From contig CM075857.1 in NCBI GenBank assembly GCA_037975125.1, forward strand, positions 71,388,474 to 71,452,473: a stretch of 64,000 bases of DNA, read 5' to 3'. The translations under genes and the position numbers were made by a program. Below are positions 54,988-64,000 of the stretch, piece after piece (position 1 is the first letter of the stretch; every line of letters starts with the position of its first letter). The DNA comes from Latrodectus hesperus. Taxonomy: Eukaryota > Arthropoda > Arachnida > Araneae > Theridiidae. The notes beneath the pieces are model-generated. The model made no database searches. It saw only the letters and a list, made by a program, of their open reading frames with translations, and had not been told where the DNA came from.

Positions 54988-55320
54988 ATGCCATTTTATT
55001 CATCAGCTGGAAAATCCGAACTCTCCAATTGTTATTTCATCACGTACGACCAAATCCATTCGAAATGTTGTTGTAAAATCAATTTCATGCCCTGTACCTG
55101 TCGCATCACTGGAGAATGGAAAGGAGCATTTTCTTCTTTTACATCAATCGTGCAGTGTTTTCTATTGGGCGTACGAAAATCAATTGCAGTTTCCTTGCCG
55201 CTTTGCAAATTTTTTGTTCTCAAATGTGATGGGATTTCTCATCCTGTAATTATTTGTAGATCAAAAGTCATCAGTAATGAAATTGGAAAAAAAAGGAAAG
55301 CAATAATGCGTGTGGTATAG
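54988..55320 (+). CDS. Unassigned 110-codon ORF, cysteine-rich
   Basis: This is the longest ORF in the window that is neither a microsatellite translation nor recognisable transposon. It starts MPFYSSAGKSELSNCYF and contains about ten cysteines, including KCCCK and PCTCR, plus a basic tail (GKKRKAIMRVV). No signal peptide or known domain was recognised. The start context is weak (T at -3). The minus strand of the same segment is also open for about 70 codons, so neither may be coding. It forms one GC-enriched island with the exon candidate 70 bp to its right, which argues for some function, coding or regulatory. Confidence 0.25.
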   Translation: MPFYSSAGKSELSNCYFITYDQIHSKCCCKINFMPCTCRITGEWKGAFSSFTSIVQCFLLGVRKSIAVSLPLCKFFVLKCDGISHPVIICRSKVISNEIGKKRKAIMRVV

Positions 55321-55389
55321 CATGGTTAAAGAAAACAACTTTTATTTTTGGATTTCCAGGTCAAAGTTTCACCCTCTACGTTAACTTAC

Positions 55390-55438
55390 GATAGATGCCA
55401 GTGGGTGGCTGCCCTTTGGCTTCATCTGTAACACCTTC
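55390..55438 (-). CDS. Candidate internal exon (49 bp)
   Basis: On the minus strand CTTTTCTAATATTTTACCAG (branch-like CTAAT plus acceptor AG) is followed by 49 bases and then GTAAGTTAACG, a consensus donor. The exon is about half G+C in very AT-rich DNA. In one frame it reads EGVTDEAKGQPPTGIY (phase 0 in, 1 out). A second frame, KVLQMKPKGSHPLASI, is also open. The first looks more like a soluble protein but I cannot assign it. The plus strand also has a good acceptor (ATTTTTGGATTTCCAG at about 55360) before an ORF that stops after 23 codons, so the coding strand is not certain. Confidence 0.4.
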
Positions 55439-55441
55439 CTG

Positions 55442-56755
55442 GTAAAATATTAGAAAAGCCCCACGCATTTCTTTTGAAGATGGACATTTTGAAAAAGAAG
55501 ATTTATCTACTACTTCTAAGCAATAAATCTTTATGAAGATTTGTTGCATCGAATATATGGATTTTTGTGGGAAAATTTAAAATGAAGTATCCATCACAAA
55601 TTTTAGTATAGTAAAGTAAAACTAATATTCAAATTGTCTTACAAAACTTAAGAAAGCATAAGTAAAATAATTTAGAAAATGTGTAAGGAAATGTATAAAT
55701 TTGGTGCATTGCATTACCACAGTTTTCATCAAATTAATTTTTATTGATAAAACTGAAAGTTAAAATGTTTATCTTGCTAATGTGATCATTTGATGTTATA
55801 TACGTATTAATTGTAACATATTATTTTTATTTTTTTCTAAAAAATTGGTTTAAATTCTGTTGAATTATTTAATGGTTAATATGTATTAAGCTAATTTTTG
55901 TTTTGCGTAAATGAGCAGCAAACATACTAAAGTTTTACATTAAAAGTTCAATAATTAAATAATTGGTAATTAAAATAATATTCCTTTTTAAAAATAAAAA
56001 TTCACAAGCAAATTTCATTTATGTGGATTTATATAATATATATTTCCTATAATTATGTATGATCATTTGTAGAAAAACATTTTTCAATAAATTCTGTGAA
56101 AACAGAAAAATAATAATGAATTTCTCTACACACCTGCAAATGATTCAAATTATAATTAAAAAGTTAGTTTAGTATTTTTAATAAGATACACTGCATGTGA
56201 TAAATACTTTCTAAATAAACACAATTTAAAAATTTCAGTTAAAATTTAATTGAAATTCATTAACACAATGAAAATTATTAACATAAAAAGGACTAGTAAT
56301 TACCTTACACTGATTTAATTTTTAAGCATTTCTAAAATTATTTTGTTTAATTATATGGTCTTTATTTGATTTACTAAAAATTAAATATGTATCATATTTT
56401 TTTGACTATCACCTAGGTAAATCTTCTAGTTAATAGCCAAAAATGAATTTTAATTATCTTTACCTAATTTTCAGAATTAATAACCAAGCTAAATTATTAT
56501 TCTTGAGCCTAAGTATACATGAATAACTAAGAAAATCAAAACGTATTTTATTTTATCACGAATTGCAAAATATTGATTTTTTTACTGATATTCACTATTT
56601 TGTGATAATAATTTATTAAACTATTATTTTATCTGTTGCTATGATAGCTTCTTTGGAAAATGCATCATTACCATTTCTGAAATAGTGGTTTCAATTCTTG
56701 ACACTAATAATAATCCCACATTTTTACCAAATATGTTTGACCTATGCATAGTTTT
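55442..56755. other. AT-rich stretch, nothing recognised
   Basis: No ORF or repeat supported between the 55.4-kb exon candidate and the LINE tail. Confidence 0.55.
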
Positions 56756-56759
56756 TTTA

Positions 56760-58197
56760 TCGTACGTCTGGACAGCGGCCTTAGTCCTCTGGCAGCCCAT
56801 TAGCCTTATTGTGGAAGTTGTAGGGTAAACAGTTCAAAAGAGAAAGCGCAGGACAGCTTGTCAAATGAATAAACTCCATAAAAACTCCTGAAGGACACAG
56901 GGTACAGTAGGGCGTGTTGACCACGCCGATACGGTTTAAGTGTCTTTGGAGAAAGTCATATCCAATCAAAATTCTGAAATTGGCTGTGAAAATGGAACGT
57001 GGAAGACACATGGGGAGAGGAGAGTTCAACAGAGAACCCCAAGTCTTGTCCTTAGTAATTTCGCTACATGAATTATGGAGATCTTTGAGGAGTTTGTTTT
57101 TGATTAAGTTACAGATTTGTTGGTATGATGGAATAAAATCAGGCTGTTGCAGTTTACATCTATTCTTTGCAAGGTCATCTGCTTTTTCGTTCCCATAGAT
57201 ATTACAATGGCTAGGTATCCACTGAGGAACAATCTCTCAACCGACGGAAATGGCATGATTGAAGAGTGATTTTTTTTTCTTCCACGTGAAATGAATCGTT
57301 TATTGAGTAAGAAGTGATGGCCACACTAGCAGACTGGGAGTCAATAAAAAAGACAACTTTCTTTAGTAGAGTGCTCAGTCCAAGAAGATTCACAGTGGCA
57401 CTTATGGCCTCAATTTCAGCATCAAAGTTTGTGGCCCCAGATACCACAGGTAAAGATTCCTCAAAAAATCCCCTGCAGTACACACCAGTTCCAGTTGAGT
57501 CTCCTGTTACCGAGCCATCTGTGTAAATGTAGAGCCATTCATCACTTGGGTATTTTGTAGCGATAGTCTCTAGGGAACGGATTCTGAGAATCTCTGGTTT
57601 AGCATTGCACTTCTTTTCTAAAGTGCCGAGTGTGAGGCAAAAGGTTGGGACTTTACGATCAGGGGGAGGCTCAAATTTGACAAGGCGGGAAAGTTTGAAT
57701 GTCAGGGCGTAATCCATTTTGAGACTCTCAGCCTTGGACAAAAAATTTGCACAAGTTTTTAGTCTTAATGTGGAGGGGATATAATCCCTCCAATGGTCTA
57801 AGTCAAGTACCCTGCATTTTTCATAATGCTTTAAAAGTTGTTTTTCTCTTCTTAATTTCAATGGCTCAATGTTGACCTGTATTTCCATTGCAGTGATTGG
57901 GGTGGAGCCAGCTCCACCGGTTATGAGCCTAAGAGTCTTATTTTGAGTTAAGTCTAATATTTTAGAACAACTTTCTGACGTAGTGGCAATAAGCTCTCCC
58001 CTATATTCCAAAACAGGTCAAACATACGTTATATAAGTGGTGGAAAGTGTATCAGAAGAGGAGCCCCAGGTAATACCAGAAAGTCTCCTCAAAAGCCTTA
58101 GTCTGTCGATGCCTTTTCTCTCGATATCTCTTCTGCTTGTTTTCTCCATGAAAGTTTATTTTCTAAAATAATGTTTAGGGGGTGGTGTGTCCCGCCT
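56760..58197 (-). pseudogene. LINE 3' end (I/Jockey-like): end of reverse transcriptase region, RNase H and Cys/His motif
   Basis: Reading leftward, the first recognisable segment is ENKLSWRKQAEEISREKAST, then a frame change to RLLRRLSGITWGSSSDTLST, the usual C-terminal thumb/connection region of LINE reverse transcriptases. The frame from 58011 to 57211 holds the RNase H domain: Asp in IYTDGS, Glu in DAEIEAIS, Asp in FFIDSQSAS. A frameshift near 57211 moves the last motif, YGNEKADDLAKN, to another frame. The end has CTLCP...FIHLTSCPAL, the Cys/His cluster common at the C terminus of this group, and a stop at 56781. A short A-run (minus strand, about 56755) may be the tail. The 5' portion is missing, typical of LINE truncation. 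Frameshifts and stops make it inactive. Confidence 0.88.
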
Positions 58198-58347
58198 CTA
58201 CGTTGTGCCCCCTAGAACGCCTTTTGGTAACCAAACGAAGCACACTTTCGTTATTGCAGCCCAATTGTGATGTGCATAAAAATGATAGTGCTCATATTGT
58301 CCTTCTGGTGAAATGATGCTTCTAGAGTGGCAAATCAAATTTCTCAT
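58198..58347 (-). CDS. Small unassigned ORF directly upstream of the LINE fragment (49 aa)
   Basis: ATG at 58347 and TAG at 58198-58200 give 49 residues including SPEGQYEHYHFYAHHNWAAI and VCFVWLPKGVLGGTT. It is rich in His, Tyr and Trp, and its base composition is far above the local AT background. In another frame the same bases read RRSRGHNVEAGHTTP and lead towards the LINE segment. The ORF may therefore be an out-of-frame shadow of transposon sequence rather than a gene. It stops exactly where the recognisable LINE sequence starts. The start context is poor (T at -3). I do not recognise the product. Confidence 0.3.
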   Translation of the reverse strand: MRNLICHSRSIISPEGQYEHYHFYAHHNWAAITKVCFVWLPKGVLGGTT

Positions 58348-58349
58348 TA

Positions 58350-60230
58350 ATTCATATAGTTCCAATTTATTAAGATTATTTTCTGCTGTAAAGCGAGTTT
58401 TCTATTAGCTGCCCTTCAAATAATGAGAAGCAGTTGTAATACTCATCTTGTTAGATTTGAAAATTAAGTTCTTATTATAGTTTGAGGACTGAATGGGTAA
58501 GATTAAGATATAAAATTACTTTGTTTTCCTGAAATATACCAATTTTATTAACAGACTTGTTATTTTAGAATACTGCATTTAAGTTACATCTGAATTACTG
58601 TTCCCAATAAGAATTTCACAATGATTTCACTAAATATCTCATATAAAGAATTTTTATATTTAAATATTAATAATTTTATTTATAAAATCTGTTCTTTGTA
58701 TATAATTTTATAACATTAAATGAAATATTACTTTAATTTAGATTTGATAACAATATTCATGAATAAATTTGCATATAATTATGAAACAAATTGACAGATC
58801 CGTTCGATATTTTTCTTTATAGGTATCATATAGAAATGAATAATTATAATTTGGTCTCAATTAAACCAGATATTTTATTAAATAAAGAAATAGATTAATT
58901 TTATATGAATAATATTAACATTAAAAAATATGAAAAGCAATTTGGATCTATTTCATGTAAAAAAATTGCAAATTTAAAGTATTGGAAATACCGCATTTTA
59001 TAACAAATACCAAATAATAAGCATCTTCTTCAATTAAAATGTCTACCAAATCATATTTGCTAAACAAAAAAAGGAGTTAGTTATTATACTAAGAAAACAT
59101 AAAATAAAAAATATTTTAATGTAAAAGACTAATTTTTTGTTTCTTAATGAAAAGACTATTCATTTTATAAGCAAACGTTTATAATTCCTACTATTGCATT
59201 CCTTAAAATATTTCAAAATATTTTTTAGTTTTATGTTGCATTGTAATCAATATAAACTTTCTCGCATCTCAAATTTAGATAAAATCTGTTGAGAAAATTT
59301 TAACAAAACCCTAATAATGGTACACATCAAACTAAGTATGGATTTTTTCTTCCATTTTTCCTGAAAAAAAAATTACACGTTTTTCGTTATTTTTATAAAA
59401 AAATCAACTAGATTTTCACAATTCGCAAAATTATAATGATTTGATATTTTTAAGGCTCCTACACAAAAGTTTTGAAGTTTTTAATAAACAAAGGCTGAGA
59501 AAGAATTTCAAAGCTCTAAATAAAGAAAACTGACTTACAAGGAATTATTCTAATTTGACAAACTTATTAAACATTTGGAACAACGAAATCAGCAATTAAG
59601 ATTTTTTGATGTTTTTAAAATTTTAGCTAGTAATTTCATAAATTAATTTTTGTGTTCCATATTAATGCTAATAGATTGTTTAGAATATAATTTGGTAAAG
59701 TTTAAACATGTGAATTCAGATATTTCATTTATGAATGCTTTTGCACATTTCAATGTGCGGTGTTTGCTTAGAAATGAAGAAATGATTATACATTTCTTAT
59801 ATGTTCCACAATGTTTTTTGTGAAATTTTTGTAAGTAAATATTATATATATACATTATATATATATATATTTATATATATTATATATATAATTTATTATA
59901 AATGAAGGAAATATGTCAGTTGTGAAATCAATTAATATATTTTTAAATTTAATTAATTATTATTTTAAATTAAATTATTTTTAAGTATACGCGTGGAATT
60001 TTTGTTTTAAAAGAGAAGGAAGCGAAGGTAATTAAAGATTTCGGTTGGTCTCAGATAAAATAAACAATTCAATTAAATATCAACGTAAATATAGCTCTAA
60101 ATGCTGTAAAACTGAGAAATAAAACAGCCATTCATTCTTATTTACTTTTAAGTTGTAGGCTTCAAGTTGATTACATTTCTTCATATTATTCGAATTCCCT
60201 GGAAGAATTTAGAGGACTAAGCGTTTGGGA
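58350..60230. other. AT-rich stretch, nothing recognised
   Basis: Apart from the imperfect TA repeat at 59.85 kb, only short AT-rich ORFs. Confidence 0.55.
59841..59893. repeat. Imperfect TA-rich repeat
   Basis: TA repeat of about 50 bp interrupted by C and TT, apparently an ageing microsatellite. Confidence 0.85.
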
Positions 60231-60364
60231 CAGATGCAACAAACTACAATAGTCACGGGGTGCACGGAAACAACTTCTCTTTCACCTATATACTTCCCAG
60301 TTTTCATACATTTTTTTTTATTTTTTATTTTTTACTCAAAATTCAAAGAACTTGGGAATGCAGA

Positions 60365-60514
60365 ATGATGAATCGAATCTCAGAAGCTCTCTTGAGGCGT
60401 TTGAAGTCTGATAGATGGACAGAGAAAAGAATTCCCTCACCGCCCCCTTCCGAGGGGTATTCTTCGTCCTTTTACGAATCTCTTTTTTATGCTCACAAGG
60501 GTAGTAGAGACTAA
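60365..60514 (+). CDS. Unassigned small ORF (49 aa) in a GC-enriched island
   Basis: ATG at 60365 (A at -3) to TAA at 60512-60514. The product begins MMNRISEALLRRLKSDRWTE, then a proline/serine-rich KRIPSPPPSEGYSSSF, and ends YAHKGSRD. Composition is protein-like and G+C is well above the flanks. The frame is open further upstream through a T-run without a good acceptor. The surrounding island (60200-60700) is otherwise unexplained. No family is recognised. It could be the 5' coding part of an unannotated gene or part of a regulatory element. Confidence 0.25.
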   Translation: MMNRISEALLRRLKSDRWTEKRIPSPPPSEGYSSSFYESLFYAHKGSRD

Positions 60515-60956
60515 AAAAAATGTTGCGGACCCGGTTGTGTATAATTCTCAACGAAGGGATCTTTCCGAGTCAGATGCTTATGTTTTATTCGTCCAAGTTT
60601 CGCAAACAGGGCGTGAAAATAAGCTTTAAGTTAAAGCTTTTCTCTGTTGCTTGGTCCATTGCGACCAGTTGAATTCTTTGTTAGTTTTGTCATTTCTTTT
60701 TCCTTCTTTTTCTTCATCTAAACATCTTCTTCCCTAGTATGGAGCTTATTTTCTGAAATACATCGGAGAAAAAATATCATGTAAGAGAAAGTAACACTTT
60801 ATGAATACGCAATTTTTATATATTACGAAATCATGCGCAGTATTTTTACTGCAACAAAAATTTTTTTTAACTATTTTACAATCAGATCCTAAAAGTTGTA
60901 AGATTAACTAGTAGATGTAATATTAAGAAAAAATTTTTAAGCTTTTCACTACTTCA

Positions 60957-61195
<239 letters not shown>

Positions 61196-61794
61196 TATTC
61201 TTTTTTAATCGGTTTCGGTGATGGTGATGGTAATAAGAAAGCACCCTTAGTAATAATGTTAATCTGTTAAAAAATTAATGGAAATTTTCTTGATATTTTT
61301 TCAGTCATAAATTGGAAAAAATTCTATAAATAATATATAACTGTAATTCCTTTAAAAAGTCAGATATTGAATAAATTTAGACACTGGTAAAATTTTGCAT
61401 AACATTGTTAACTATTGATATTTGTTTCATCGAAAGAAATTTTCAGTATTTAAATGTGACTTTCTATTTAAAAATTCTGCTTCTATGTGATTTTTGTGAA
61501 CCTCTCTGCAAAATAAGCATTTTAAGAAAGGAAAAATTTGCTTTTGAAGTACAAAAATGTATAGTACTATTAAGGTAAATACCAGGTATCTAATTTTGAT
61601 ATAAACACAGTTTAGAATTTTGTGTCTGAAAAATTCTTAAAAGTGCCTTTTCTTTATTGGAACTCATTTTACAACAATAAATGAAACGAAAATTTTTGCT
61701 GAACAGAGAATTCAGAGATTAATACAAAAGTTTGCAGGAATTATTACAAAAATATAATTCGTAACGAAATGCAGAAATTTAGTTATAAATTGTA

Positions 61795-63182
61795 CACTAC
61801 TGGCCATTAAAATTGCTACACCAAGAAGGAATGCAAATAACAGAACGATATTTATTGAACACATACATTTTAGTGGAAAGAACAAGTGATTAGATTTACA
61901 GGAAATTAGGATGTATAGATCTTGAGAAATCAATACCCAGAGCAGCCACCTCTGGCTGCAATAACAGCATTTATCCCCCTAGGCATGGAGTCAAACAGAC
62001 ATTGTATGGCATGTACCGGGATCTCAGTCCATGCAGCTTCAACACTATACCACAGTTCATCGACAGTAGTGGATGGTGAGTGATGGCGTGCCAATCGCTC
62101 GGCAACCATTGACCACACGTTCTCAATTGGTGACAGATCAGGAGAACGTGATGGCCAAGGTAACAAGGAAGTTCAGAACAGTACGGGCAACATGTAGTCG
62201 TGCATTATCCTGTTGAAACAAAGCATTAGGGAGGCCTCGAAGATAGGGCAGAGCCACGGGCCTTAACACATCGGAAATGTAACGGTTGCTGTTCAAAGTG
62301 CCGGTAATGCGAACAAGAGGTGATCGAGACGTGTATCCAATGGCACCCCATACCATCATTCCAGCAGATGGGCCAGTATGGCGATGTCCAATGCAAGCTG
62401 GCAATGCACGTTCTCCTAGATGCCTCCAAACATGGATGTGGTCATCATGGTCCTGAATACAGAACCGAGATACATCTTTAAAGATGACATGATGCCATTC
62501 CCGCGTCCAGGTTCGTGGCTGATCACACCATTGAAGGTGCTCCTGTCTGTGACGCAGCGTCAATGGTAGCCGAAGCCATGGTCGCCGTGCAGACAATCCA
62601 TGCTGCGTCAAACGTCGTCGAACTGTTCGAGCAGAAACTTGTTGCCTTGCAAATGACTCCATTTCTCGACTCAGGGTTCGTGACGTGGCTGTACGATCCC
62701 TTGTGACCATGCGGATAAGATGTCTGTCTTCTCTGCTGTTAGTGATGGGGGGTCGCTGAGATCCTGCATGACGTTCCGTATGATTGTCCTGAACTCATCG
62801 ATTCTATATTCTGCTAACAGTCATGGGTTCTCGACTGACGCGAGCAGCAATATTGCGGCACAATAAACCGCAATCCCGGTAAGCTATAATCCTTCCTCGA
62901 TCAAAGTCAGACACGTGCTGATAGGCATTTCTTCTTCTTACACGAGGCATTACAACAACTTTCTTTGCCGAAAACAACGTTGAAACGGAAATTGAGTATG
63001 AGGAAACTGCTGTCAAATCTCTGGTTTTATACACATTGTAGCTTTCGCTACTGTCACCTGCTTTGTATGAATGCGCTGAAAATCTAATCATTTGCATATT
63101 ACAGTAAGTTCTACCTGTCATGCAAATTTTACGTGTGTGGTGTGCCGCTTTAATGGTGTAGCAATTTTAATGGCCAGTAGTG
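61795..63182 (-). mobile_element. Tc1/mariner-type DNA transposon with intact ends
   Basis: A 1388-bp element bounded by perfect 29-bp terminal inverted repeats (61795-61823 and 63154-63182) beginning CACTACTGGCCATTAAAATT. It is flanked on both sides by TA, the target duplicated by Tc1/mariner elements. The interior carries one transposase gene on the minus strand, broken by frameshifts and stops. The ends are identical, so insertion was fairly recent, or the family still moves using transposase supplied elsewhere. GC content is far above the surrounding DNA, as expected for a newcomer. It lies about 600 bp to the right of the longest (TA)n tract. Confidence 0.95.
61930..62950 (-). pseudogene. 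Tc1-like transposase, frameshifted
   Basis: The start is the ATG at 62950 (MPRVRRRNAYQHVSDFDRGR), an N-terminal helix-turn-helix DNA-binding region that reads to a stop near 62804. The frame resumes around 62740 and carries a second DNA-binding segment (SARTVRRRLTQHGLSARRP). It then has the first catalytic Asp in VIFKDVSRF, where the family usually has DES, and the second in FQQDNARLHVA. After another shift near 62140-62166 the third frame gives LPWPSRSPDLSPIENVW with the catalytic Glu, and it ends at 61930. All three DDE residues are still legible, with spacing compatible with DD34E. At least one stop codon (about 62804), a missing C in a C-run (about 62755) and the shift near 62150 make it non-functional as it stands. 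It acted in cut-and-paste transposition. Confidence 0.93.
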
Positions 63183-63184
63183 TA

Positions 63185-64000
63185 TTTTAATAATCCTTAT
63201 GAATTTCAAACTGTTGAAACTAATTTAAAACTATATTAAATTTTTTTTCAAAAAATATCCTCACCACTATTTTCCTACATTATATTAATTGAAATATATT
63301 TATCTTAAATTCATCTTAAAGTAAATTTTTAATAATCTTAAGTTTAATATATTCATGGTATTATTAAAATATTTTTATACTGAAACATTCCACATTATGG
63401 AGACCTTAATTACATAAAAATATATTAGAATTCAAATGATCATATTAAAGCAAATGAAAACCACATGTGATCATATTAACCAATTTCATTTTTGAAAACA
63501 GAATTTTTACCCGCAAAAATATGCAGAATAGCATATTATTTAAAATTGTGTTTTATAGAGTAGGCTACAGAAGAAAAAATAGTAATATGGATTATTGTAA
63601 ATTGTGAAACATGAAAAGTTATGATTAATTTTGTAAAACTAAATTTATTTTTAAGTAATTACTGTTTTTTTTTCATAAACGTAACTTTTTAAATCATACA
63701 GTTTTTAATTCAGTAATTCTAGGGGATGCAATTTTGTTACACTCGTTATGCTTCTTTATATTGTGTGATTTCGTTTGTATTGAGAATTGTACATACATAT
63801 GGAATAAAAAGTATTCTCAAACTGTCAAGTTTACCTGAACAAAGCAATATGTAATTTCGTGCTCAAATTTGGTAGGAAATATTCATAAGGTAATGTAATA
63901 ATTTATGTTTATTAGCTAGTAATAAATTGTGTGTCATAAGAAGAAACAATATACTTATGAGGTCTTGTCGTTTCGTCGTTAGTTTTCAAAATAGAATTGC
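63185..64000. other. AT-rich stretch, nothing recognised
   Basis: No ORF over 60 codons and no repeat family. The window ends here without a feature crossing it. Confidence 0.55.

Noticed and set aside
57314..57526. 70-codon plus-strand ORF and a 94-codon plus-strand ORF at 56914-57198
   Set aside because: They are antisense shadows of the LINE RNase H and C-terminal region.
62515..62706. 63-codon plus-strand ORF inside the Tc1-like element
   Set aside because: Antisense shadow of the transposase gene.

Overview
This is AT-rich eukaryotic DNA, most likely from a spider or another arachnid. The inference rests on very low GC by eye, many long (TA)n microsatellites, tRNA-derived SINEs, Tc1/mariner, hAT and RNase H-bearing LINE remnants, and an almost complete lack of long ORFs. 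Nothing looks prokaryotic: there are no operons and no rRNA, CRISPR or plasmid genes. The species call is inference only, because nothing in the window is diagnostic at species level.

Layout. From 1 to about 26 kb the DNA is AT-rich with GC-enriched islands near 1.2, 3.5, 6.3, 10.5, 12.5, 16.3, 16.8 and 20.4 kb. It also holds one SINE with a perfect 14-bp target-site duplication (19.1-19.3 kb) and six long (TA)n tracts. At 26.14-26.22 kb, minus strand, lies the best gene evidence: a short first coding exon that starts with a signal peptide and ends at a consensus GTAAGT donor. A GC-rich promoter-like stretch lies upstream of it (26.6-26.9 kb). The DNA to its left is therefore probably a long first intron. 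From 27 to 44 kb the window is mostly repeats: a SINE at 33 kb, a LINE RNase H remnant at 35.5-36.0 kb, an internally deleted hAT element with intact ends and an 8-bp duplication at 36.08-37.41 kb, SINE-like debris at 37.5 kb, a dead Tc1-type transposase at 42.5-43.5 kb, and a second complete SINE at 43.8-44.1 kb. From 45 to 56 kb there are GC-enriched islands that could be regulatory or contain small exons. They include an X-box-bearing island at 49.8 kb followed by a small ORF, and a splice-site-flanked 49-bp exon candidate at 55.4 kb. From 56.7 to 58.3 kb there is a broken LINE 3' end with a small intact ORF just upstream of it. The longest (TA)n tract (about 230 bp) is at 61.0 kb. A young-looking but frameshifted Tc1-like transposon with perfect 29-bp inverted repeats occupies 61.8-63.2 kb.

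The genes do not form a pathway. The window is intron and intergenic space colonised by at least five mobile-element types, with one credible host first exon and several weaker exon candidates that need transcript evidence. I did not find a convincing new biological system. The most useful leads are the signal-peptide exon with its CTCF-like site, the two splice-bracketed exon candidates, the intact-ended hAT with a nested inverted repeat, and the paired palindromes at 15.3 kb.
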